Positions 1 through 4,828 of a DNA stretch of 6,218 nucleotides are shown here, one piece after another. The number at the start of each line of letters is the position of its first letter. The first letter of the stretch is position 1. Both the position numbers and the translations under genes were made by a program. The notes under the pieces were generated by a model. The model did not search any database and was not told the DNA's origin. It saw only the letters and a list, made by a program, of their open reading frames with translations. This DNA comes from Verrucomicrobiota bacterium (lineage in GTDB: Bacteria > Verrucomicrobiota > Verrucomicrobiia > Chthoniobacterales > UBA10450), in contig QHPM01000315.1 in NCBI GenBank assembly GCA_003219095.1, forward strand, positions 1-6,218. Reading direction: 5' to 3'.

Positions 1-140
1 CGTACCTGACTTGATGCAGCGTTGAACCGGGTGATAGAGTTGAAAAGAACGGTTCCGCCAATAAGCGACACGATTAAAATCGTGCACAAAACGCAGATCA
101 ACACACTGCCATCTTCGGATTTCTGTCTCAAGATTCTCAT
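1..140 (-). CDS. PilX/GspK-like pilus assembly protein, N-terminal fragment
   Basis: This partial gene starts at ATG 140 on the minus strand and stays open to the left edge, giving 46 complete codons. The peptide begins MRILRQKSEDGSVLICVLC and continues as one hydrophobic segment (about residues 11-31), then FNSITRFNAASSQV. A short basic head, a DGSVLI turn and a membrane helix without the Glu+5 of classical prepilins is the pattern of PilX N-terminal-domain and GspK-like proteins, which prime pilus or pseudopilus assembly in the inner membrane. An AGGA about ten bases before the ATG is a plausible ribosome binding site. It lies 19 bases after the PilW-like gene, and the order PilV-PilW-PilX matches known minor pilin operons. 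Family assignment rests on the short N-terminus and on context. Confidence 0.6.
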   Translation of the reverse strand, partial: MRILRQKSEDGSVLICVLCTILIVSLIGGTVLFNSITRFNAASSQV

Positions 141-159
141 TTTGTTATTTCCTGGTTGA

Positions 160-786
160 TTAGCCCCGGCGCTTATTTCGCAAATAAGCTGTGCCGTAAA
201 GACTTGTGCCGGTTCGCGCGGCGGGACTCCCGGCCATGGTGAAGATGGGCATGAAAGTGACTGCAGTATTAACATATTCGGTATTTGCCAATTCAACGTC
301 CGTGGTCTGCGGAATCAATTGGTCGGTGCTCGAAGCGATTGTTGTAACGGCTCCATTTTCTGTGCGCAGGATCGAGCTGTTATTGATGGAGTAAACCACC
401 GTGCTCGTGGAAGCCCCATAATTTATTTGCAAGCCATTCGACGTATAAGCAACGGTCGGTGAACGCGCCGTGCCGATAAGGGAGGAATTTGTCACCGCCT
501 CCGAATCGCCCGCTCGAATAATGTAATTCGGCACATTGATGGTGACAGTTTGCAGATCGACAGACGTGGTCACGCTGAGGCCACGGTTCACGTCACGGCT
601 TAGATAATCAACGATGCGGACTTGTTGCATGTGAGTGGCGAAATAGTTGTCGACCGCGCCAAAACTCTTTTGAAGGGAAACGCTCAAAGTGACGGCCGCC
701 GCCAAAACGATTGAACTAATGCTAACCGAAATCAGCATTTCACTGAGGGTAAAACCAGCGTTGCTCTGTAGGCTTTTAAATTTCAT
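160..786 (-). CDS. PilW-like minor prepilin (type IV pilus/type II secretion family)
   Basis: A 208-residue prepilin. The N-terminus has a short basic leader and the cleavage site NAG|FTLSEML, with Gly11 at -1, Phe12 at +1 and Glu16 as the conserved Glu+5. A hydrophobic helix follows (about 17-36). A prepilin peptidase would cut after Gly11 and N-methylate Phe12, leaving about 197 residues. The rest is Ser/Thr/Val-rich beta sequence, as in PilW/GspJ-type minor pilins; HMQQVRIVDYLSRDVNRGL (about 52-70) resembles the PilW segment just after the helix. The start ATG overlaps the stop of the upstream gene as ATGA, with GGGA seven bases ahead of it inside that gene, so translation is probably coupled. 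It likely sits at the pilus tip or in the initiation complex. The family is firm; the exact role (PilW or GspJ) is inferred. Confidence 0.8.
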   Translation of the reverse strand: MKFKSLQSNAGFTLSEMLISVSISSIVLAAAVTLSVSLQKSFGAVDNYFATHMQQVRIVDYLSRDVNRGLSVTTSVDLQTVTINVPNYIIRAGDSEAVTNSSLIGTARSPTVAYTSNGLQINYGASTSTVVYSINNSSILRTENGAVTTIASSTDQLIPQTTDVELANTEYVNTAVTFMPIFTMAGSPAARTGTSLYGTAYLRNKRRG

Positions 787-1286
787 TTCTTTGTCCCGTT
801 CGAGATGAGGGTGGTTGTTTCTTCAGAACGCGCGCGCCCACCAAACGTCGTGCTCCATGAGGTTGAGACAGTCACTTGCACAACTGTGCTGCCAAGATCC
901 GTCGCGGTAGAATCGTTGGTCACCGGCCCGTTCGCCGGTCGGGTAAATTGAGTCACCCCCTGTGCAACCGGATAAGCGCTCATTTTGACCACCTCCGTGG
1001 CGCTATTGCAAAAGTCCGATGCGTTGGCAGGGGTTGCCATAAGGTTTCGAACGTATGAGGTATTGGTGAGATCGGTGAAGGCGAGGTTCCGCAGGCTCTC
1101 ACATCGATCATGCACGCTCTCGAGCGCGGCCATCGCCTGTTTAGTAGCGTTGACCAGGCGAAGACAGACTCCGTTAACCTCAAAAGCGGAGGGGATAAAC
1201 AATCCGAGCAAGAGCAGGGCAATAAGAACCTCGGCTAAGGTGGCAGCCGTTTCGGGCCGGCACTCTGTAAATTTCATATATTCCAT
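783..1286 (-). CDS. PilV-like minor prepilin, first gene of the minor pilin cluster
   Basis: I start this 167-residue protein at ATG 1286 because AGGCGG lies six bases upstream. A TTG at 1322 would add 12 residues with no visible binding site, and ATG 1277 is also possible. The N-terminus ends in ETAATLAEVLIALLLLGLFIP. Aligning Glu19 as Glu+5 puts the peptidase cut between Ala14 and Ala15, so the usual Gly at -1 is Ala. A hydrophobic helix covers about 15-35. The body contains MAALESVHDRCESLRNLAF, similar to the region after the helix in PilV/GspI proteins, then a Thr/Ser-rich C-terminus. The stop TGA overlaps the ATG of the PilW-like gene. Its role is probably a low-abundance pilin that helps start or cap the fibre. 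The prepilin call is good; the sub-family is moderate because the cleavage site is atypical. Confidence 0.72.
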   Translation of the reverse strand: MEYMKFTECRPETAATLAEVLIALLLLGLFIPSAFEVNGVCLRLVNATKQAMAALESVHDRCESLRNLAFTDLTNTSYVRNLMATPANASDFCNSATEVVKMSAYPVAQGVTQFTRPANGPVTNDSTATDLGSTVVQVTVSTSWSTTFGGRARSEETTTLISNGTKK

Positions 1287-1323
1287 AATGAGCCGCCTAT
1301 GTGCCCAGGGCAAGCTGGACAAC

Positions 1324-1352
1324 TACGTAACTTCCCTACCGGAAACTACGTA
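1324..1352. repeat. Imperfect inverted repeat upstream of the minor pilin cluster
   Basis: The left arm TACGTAACTTCC (1324-1335) and right arm GGAAACTACGTA (1341-1352) pair at 10 of 12 positions around a 5-base loop. Because TACGTA is itself palindromic, the same stretch also forms a direct repeat of AACTACGTA at 1321-1329 and 1344-1352, 23 bases apart. It lies 38-66 bases upstream of the preferred PilV-like start. It could be a two-site operator for a dimeric regulator or a leader hairpin of the pilin mRNA. The repeat is seen directly; the function is inferred. Confidence 0.5.
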
Positions 1353-1489
1353 GAAGCGGGGGACGCCAATCCAGGTCACGGCGGCCGCATCGCCGCGCTC
1401 ATGAGTAGCCATACTTGCCTTAACTGCTGAGGATTAGGTAATTACATTAATAAGGCGACTCGAAATTGCCGGCCACCAGAATGCGCTTG

Positions 1490-1519
1490 TTGTTACGATG
1501 TATTGCTCGTTACTATAAT
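1490..1519 (+). promoter_or_regulatory. Candidate sigma70-type promoter for the hydroquinone reductase gene
   Basis: A perfect TATAAT sits at 1514-1519. TTGTTA at 1490-1495 matches TTGACA at four positions, with an 18-base spacer. Transcription would start near 1526, giving a leader of about 146 bases before the ATG at 1672. An imperfect inverted repeat, GTTACGA (1492-1498) and TCGTTAC (1507-1513), fills the spacer and is a candidate operator. Confidence 0.5.
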
Positions 1520-1526
1520 ACATGCA

Positions 1527-1562
1527 CGCGACGGTTCTTGCCCAGCCGGGCAAATCGTCGCG
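1527..1562 (+). other. Strong stem-loop in the 5' leader of the hydroquinone reductase gene
   Basis: CGCGACG (1527-1533) pairs with CGTCGCG (1556-1562), and TTGCCC (1538-1543) pairs with GGGCAA (1548-1553) around the loop AGCC. This makes 13 base pairs with one asymmetric internal loop (4 and 2 bases). It starts about one base after the predicted transcription start and is not followed by a U tract, so it does not look like a terminator. It may protect the 5' end of the mRNA or act in regulation. Confidence 0.5.
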
Positions 1563-1671
1563 CTCGCCCAAAAGAGCCGCCGCATGACAGACTCCCTTTC
1601 TGCCAGAACTGAAAGCCGCTCTGAATTCGATACCCCTTACTCGACGTGTTAAAGAAAACTGGTTTGGAAAA

Positions 1672-2658
1672 ATGAAAGCGCAGTTCGAAAAGGAACAATC
1701 AGGATCCGGCGAGTTTCAACGGCAGGAGGACGCCTTTCGTGACTGGATTTCGAGCGACGGTAGCACAGGATATCCGGCCGTAGCTGATCGTTATCACCTT
1801 TACATTTCGTTGGCTTGTCCATGGGCGAGCCGGACTTTGATTGCGCACAAACTGCTCGGGTTGGAGCAGAGCGTCGGTCTGACAGTTGTTGACCCGGTGC
1901 GTGATGAACATGGATGGGCTTTTCGCGATCCCGATGCTAATGCCAATGGAGCGGCGAATTCCGGCAAGCCCTTCGCGTCAACCGATCCTGTTAACGGATT
2001 CCATTTCCTGAGCGAGGCCTACACTGCGACCGATCCGCATTTCGATGGGCGCGTCACCGTGCCGGCGCTCTGGGACAGGGTTAGCAAAAAAATTGTCAAT
2101 AATTGCGAGGACGATATTTGCCGGATGTTTAACGATGCCTTTCGCGCGCTGGCCCAGAATAAGGAGATCGATCTTTTTCCAAATGACATTGCCGCGGAAC
2201 AGGAGACGCTGAGCGATTTTATCTACGACAAGATCAACAACGGCGTTTACAAAGCCGGCTTTACGACCAGACAACGCGTTTACGAACGCGCTTGTAAGCA
2301 GGTATTCGATGCTCTGGATCAACTCGAAGCGCGACTGGCTAAAAGTCGTTATCTATTCGGAGACAGAATGGTCGAGACAGATTGGCGGCTGTTCTGCACT
2401 CTTATTCGTTTCGATGTTGTCTACTACATCCATTTCAAATGCAGCCTGCGCCGCATCATCGATTACCGGAATCTGCAAGGTTACCTGGCGGATCTATACC
2501 AGTATGATGGCATAGCCGACACTGTGAACTTTGACCACATCAAGCGCCACTATTACATGACGCATGAAGAGATTAACCCCAGCCGCATTGTTCCTCTTGG
2601 TCCGGTGCTTGATCTCACCGGCGAACATGGCCGAGACAGACTTAATGCCGGCAGCTAG
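1672..2658 (+). CDS. Glutathionyl-hydroquinone reductase (Xi-class glutathione S-transferase, YqjG/ECM4 family)
   Basis: This 328-residue cytosolic enzyme has the full family length. It should reduce glutathionyl-hydroquinones with GSH, releasing hydroquinone and GSSG, as part of quinone and aromatic detoxification. The thioredoxin-like domain has YHLYISLACPWASR (41-54), with catalytic Cys49 in the CPWA motif, then VVDPVRDEHGWAF (72-84) and the cis-Pro region VTVPALWD (128-135). The helical C-terminal domain carries NNGVYKAGF (189-197), DWRLFCTLIRFDVVYYIHFKC (237-257), DHIKRHYY (288-295) and INPSRIVPLGP (301-311), all family signatures including Tyr193 and Tyr294/295. One oddity is the glutathione-contact motif, usually NNES, which here reads NNCED (143-147). 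The start ATG has only a weak GGAAA upstream; no earlier in-frame start is evident. It faces a MarR regulator gene tail to tail, 23 bases away. The family is near certain; the substrate is not visible. Confidence 0.93.
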   Translation: MKAQFEKEQSGSGEFQRQEDAFRDWISSDGSTGYPAVADRYHLYISLACPWASRTLIAHKLLGLEQSVGLTVVDPVRDEHGWAFRDPDANANGAANSGKPFASTDPVNGFHFLSEAYTATDPHFDGRVTVPALWDRVSKKIVNNCEDDICRMFNDAFRALAQNKEIDLFPNDIAAEQETLSDFIYDKINNGVYKAGFTTRQRVYERACKQVFDALDQLEARLAKSRYLFGDRMVETDWRLFCTLIRFDVVYYIHFKCSLRRIIDYRNLQGYLADLYQYDGIADTVNFDHIKRHYYMTHEEINPSRIVPLGPVLDLTGEHGRDRLNAGS

Positions 2659-2665
2659 TCATTCG

Positions 2666-2691
2666 CCAGATGAGAGAAACTCTATTTCTGG
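2666..2691. terminator. Weak hairpin between convergent genes
   Basis: CCAGA (2666-2670) pairs with TCTGG (2687-2691) and AGAG (2673-2676) with CTCT (2680-2683), around an AAA loop. It sits between the stop of the hydroquinone reductase gene and the end of the MarR gene, whose stop codon lies inside it. It could slow transcription from both sides, but neither strand has a U tract, so this is a tentative call. Confidence 0.25.
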
Positions 2692-3203
2692 AAGCGACGG
2701 AGAGCGCTCATTATTTCGGGAGTGCGACGCCGGATTTCGCCGTAGTGAATCAGGGCCAGGCGTGATAAGAGGGTTGCGCCCGTCTTCGTTAATTTGACGT
2801 TGACCATGCGTTTGTCTGAGTTAGTTCGTTTTCTCACCGCGAATTTTCGCGCCTCCAATCTGTCTAGAGGACTTACCGCGGTATGATGTCTCACTTGCAA
2901 ACGCTCGCTTATCTCCCCAACCGTCACGCCGTTGGCGCCGGAACTACTTTTGATCGCGAGGAGAGCTTCATATTGTTCTGGCGTCAGTTTTGCCCGAGCG
3001 GCAACCACTTCCTTGCTGACACGAAGAAACTTCCGCATCGCATATCGGAAGGCACTGAGTACATCGTAGTCCTTGGCCTGGAGAGCCTTCTTCACCGTTC
3101 GGGAGGACTTCGCTTGATAGTCAACCCATCGCGCCGAAATGCAATTTTTCTTACGGTCCGTAGGGGGACCAGAAGCCTGTTCCAGCAACGTCGGACAGTA
3201 CAT
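2682..3203 (-). CDS. MarR-family winged-helix transcriptional regulator
   Basis: The longest reading gives 173 residues from ATG 3203, but that start lies inside the C-terminal codons of the pilin gene and lacks a ribosome binding site. GTG at 3095 (residue 37) gives 137 residues beginning VKKALQAKDYDVLSAFRYAMRKF, which fits the usual MarR N-terminus better, so I regard 3095 as the more likely start. Numbering from the longest form: dimer helix DYDVLSAFRYAMRKFLRVSKE (45-65); LTPEQYEALLAI (73-84); recognition helix-turn-helix VTVGEISERLQVRHHTAVSPLDRLEARKF (93-121); and the wing with its hallmark DKRMVNVKLTKTG (130-142). It should bind palindromic DNA as a dimer and release it on binding a phenolic or other ligand, or on oxidation. 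Convergence with the hydroquinone reductase gene suggests, without proving it, a role in controlling that gene. Confidence 0.88.
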   Translation of the reverse strand: MYCPTLLEQASGPPTDRKKNCISARWVDYQAKSSRTVKKALQAKDYDVLSAFRYAMRKFLRVSKEVVAARAKLTPEQYEALLAIKSSSGANGVTVGEISERLQVRHHTAVSPLDRLEARKFAVRKRTNSDKRMVNVKLTKTGATLLSRLALIHYGEIRRRTPEIMSALRRFQK

Positions 3204-3549
3204 TGTAGTCGTTTGAAGGCACCTGTGGAATTAGATCTACCGTTTGCGAGCCATAACCCGTGCCAAAGAGACTATTACCGGTATTGTAAAGGGGGGAGCC
3301 CTTCTTGACGTAGCTGGTCCAATCGGCTGTGCCAACGGGGTCGTTGCTTTTTTTGTTGTGCTCGATTGCGTATTGATCAAGCGCTGAGTCAATCATCCTT
3401 AAATCATTCAGGATGCGGCTGGCCTGGGAGCGCTTGCGCGCGCGCAAGAATCCGGGCACAGCGATGGCCGCGAGCAACGCAATGATTGCGACAACAATCA
3501 TGATTTCGACAAGAGTAAATCCTTTTTGGTTTGGTGGTGGAGTGTTCAT
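3151..3549 (-). CDS. Type IV pilin-like/type II secretion prepilin (major-pilin style)
   Basis: I start this 132-residue prepilin at ATG 3549. An in-frame ATG at 3591 would add 14 residues, but it overlaps a TATAAT element read in the same direction. The leader MNTPPPNQKG ends in a textbook site G|FTLVEIM: Gly10 at -1, Phe11 at +1, Glu15 at +5. The hydrophobic helix MIVVAIIALLAAIAVPGF (17-34) includes the pilin Pro, then RARKRSQASRILNDLRMIDSALDQYAIEHNKK continues the alpha-1 spine. The C-terminus has LSDVAGTGFWSPYGP, an ending I associate with verrucomicrobial pilins. The mature protein, about 122 residues, would polymerise into a pilus or secretion pseudopilus. No clear Shine-Dalgarno is visible. 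The gene stands alone, about 1.9 kb from the minor pilin cluster and on the same strand. Prepilin identity is certain; major pilin versus GspG-type is open. Confidence 0.9.
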   Translation of the reverse strand: MNTPPPNQKGFTLVEIMIVVAIIALLAAIAVPGFLRARKRSQASRILNDLRMIDSALDQYAIEHNKKSNDPVGTADWTSYVKKGSPLYNTGNSLFGTGYGSQTVDLIPQVPSNDYNVLSDVAGTGFWSPYGP

Positions 3550-3589
3550 CGTTTTAGAAATTGTGCTTTTTTGCAGCATTGGACATGCC

Positions 3590-3612
3590 ATTATATCGAA
3601 GCTCGATATGAT
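3590..3612 (-). promoter_or_regulatory. Pilin promoter -10 overlapping a palindromic operator candidate
   Basis: Read leftward, TATAAT occupies 3595-3590, which would start transcription near 3583, about 34 bases before the pilin ATG at 3549. A near-perfect dyad covers the -10 element and the spacer: ATATCGA (3593-3599), AGC, TCGATAT (3603-3609). With one mismatch the dyad extends to 3590-3612. No good -35 sits 16-18 bases upstream, which would suit a promoter that needs an activator or is blocked by a repressor at the dyad. Confidence 0.5.
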
Positions 3613-3818
3613 CTATCGCCTGCCTCTGGCGTAAGGTGGAATGTCAGCCCTGGTCGTGCCAGGCCCTTCGCATTTTAGCGATTCTTCTTTCGCGCAGATG
3701 CAGTGTTCAGATTGAATGACGCGTCGTTTCCCTGATTAGTCCACATTCGGTTCAAACGTCTGGGCGGCCGGGAATAACTTGCCGCGCCAGCTTGACCGCC
3801 CCATAGTCGAAATTCGCC
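3613..3818. other. Intergenic leader between pilin gene and hflK
   Basis: The rest of the divergent spacer holds a 5-bp hairpin, CCTGG (3649-3653) with CCAGG (3659-3663), and little else that I can interpret. I found no well-matched promoter for hflK. TTGAAT at 3712-3717 could be a -35, but the sequence 17 bases later is a poor -10. Confidence 0.35.
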
Positions 3819-4814
3819 ATGCAGATCGTTCGTTCCTCCGGGCCCGCCTCTCCCAGTTTTGGCATCAGACCAGTGCGGTTTGTCCTCGGCATTATTGCCT
3901 GTGTGGGAATAGCGCTCACCCTTTTCTCGCTCTTGTTCGGTTTTCGTTCCATTCCGACAAATTCTGTCGGCGTTAAGCTTCGTTTCGGCGCGTTATCCGG
4001 AATCGAGGATCCCGGTTTGACCTACGTCGTCCCACATGTGGATGAGCTGGTCATCGTGCCGACGCAGCGGCTCCTCAAACTCGAGTTCGGTTTTTCGACG
4101 CCTGGCTCGACCAACCCTTACCAGCACGACCGGGAAGGCGAAGACACCGAAACGATGATCACGGGCGATCTCAATACCGCGCTCGTGCCGTGGGTGGTGC
4201 AATATCGAATTACTGATCCGAAAATGTATTTGTTTGGTGTGCGCGAGCCGGAGCAAACGTTGCGCGACTTATCGGAAAGCGTGATGCGCGAAGTGATCGG
4301 CGATCGCACCGTGGATGAAGTCCTTACCATTGGGCGCCACGACATTGAAACGGCCTCGCTCAAACGCCTGGCCGAGCTTTGCTCCGACTACAAACTTGGC
4401 CTTCAAATTCAACAGGTCCAACTTGCCACGGTGCGGCCTCCGGCGGTGGTGCAGGCTGCTTTCAACGAAGTAAACCAGGCGCAACAAGAGAAGCAGACCG
4501 CGATCAATCAGGCCTGGGCGGTTTATAATGATGCGGTCCCGAATGCCAGCGGCCAGGCCAAGGAACGCCTGAAACAGGCTGAGGCCTACGCCTTTCACCG
4601 GGTAAACCAGGCCAAAGGCGACGCTGAGAAATTCACGCTCCTACTAACCGAGTATCGTAAAGCCCCGGATGTTACCCGTCGCCGTATTTACCTGGAACAA
4701 ATGCAGGCGCTCCTTCCGGCCTTACAAAAGAAAGTAATCGTGGACGACAGTTTGAAAAACATCTTGCAAACGCTCCCGCTAACGACTCCCGAATCGACTC
4801 ACCCAACGCGCTAG
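3819..4814 (+). CDS. hflK: HflK, SPFH/Band 7 membrane modulator of the FtsH protease
   Basis: A 331-residue inner-membrane protein. With HflC it forms the large SPFH cage that encloses FtsH and limits which membrane proteins it degrades. There is a short N-terminal tail (1-19), one membrane helix (about 20-42, FVLGIIACVGIALTLFSLLF), then the SPFH domain: SVGVKLRFGAL (49-59), DPGLTYVVP (64-72), ETMITGDLNTALVPWVVQYRITDP (111-134), LSESVMREVIGDRTVDEVLT (151-170). VRPPAVVQAAFNEVNQAQQEK (205-225) leads into a long helix with GQAKERLKQAEAYAFHRVNQAKGDAEKF (245-272) and the HflK signature APDVTRRRIYLEQM (282-295). It is shorter than E. coli HflK (about 420 residues), lacking its Gly/Pro-rich cytoplasmic N-terminus. 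It is the first gene of a two-gene operon. No Shine-Dalgarno precedes the ATG, so a downstream GTG start (residue 19) cannot be excluded. Confidence 0.93.
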   Translation: MQIVRSSGPASPSFGIRPVRFVLGIIACVGIALTLFSLLFGFRSIPTNSVGVKLRFGALSGIEDPGLTYVVPHVDELVIVPTQRLLKLEFGFSTPGSTNPYQHDREGEDTETMITGDLNTALVPWVVQYRITDPKMYLFGVREPEQTLRDLSESVMREVIGDRTVDEVLTIGRHDIETASLKRLAELCSDYKLGLQIQQVQLATVRPPAVVQAAFNEVNQAQQEKQTAINQAWAVYNDAVPNASGQAKERLKQAEAYAFHRVNQAKGDAEKFTLLLTEYRKAPDVTRRRIYLEQMQALLPALQKKVIVDDSLKNILQTLPLTTPESTHPTR

Positions 4815-4828
4815 GAACTATCTCACCA

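Larger units (their letters stand above)
1287..1671. other. Divergent intergenic region between minor pilin cluster and glutathionyl-hydroquinone reductase
   Basis: This 385-base stretch has no convincing protein gene. It holds the start signals of the leftward pilin cluster (AGGCGG at 1292-1297 read on the minus strand), an imperfect dyad (1324-1352), a GC-rich 5-bp inverted repeat (1379-1383 with 1391-1395), and an AT-rich patch (about 1431-1453) that could carry the leftward promoter, although I found no convincing -35/-10 pair there. The rightward promoter (1490-1519) and its leader hairpin (1527-1562) follow. Two tiny frames at 1522-1587 and 1584-1652 overlap as ATGA but have no family resemblance, and I do not call them genes. 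Confidence 0.6.

Noticed and set aside
985..1353. 122-codon open frame on the plus strand across the PilV-like gene
   Set aside because: It lies opposite a prepilin gene with clear family features; the translated sequence is Arg/Ser-rich and has no recognisable motif.
1522..1652. Two tiny frames (1522-1587 and 1584-1652) joined as ATGA in the reductase leader, considered as leader peptides
   Set aside because: The first would begin upstream of the predicted transcript start, neither has a good ribosome binding site, and the peptides show no attenuator-like codon runs.
1978..2322. 114-codon minus-strand frame opposite the hydroquinone reductase
   Set aside because: It is the antisense shadow of a well-conserved enzyme, with no ribosome binding site or family resemblance.
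2883..3308. 141-codon plus-strand frame spanning the MarR and pilin genes
   Set aside because: It crosses two well-supported minus-strand genes and its translation matches no family I know.
4269..4598. 109-codon minus-strand frame inside hflK (and similar ones at 3993-4256 and 4118-4363)
   Set aside because: The HflK protein on the other strand accounts for the coding signal over its whole length; these frames are by-products of its codon composition.
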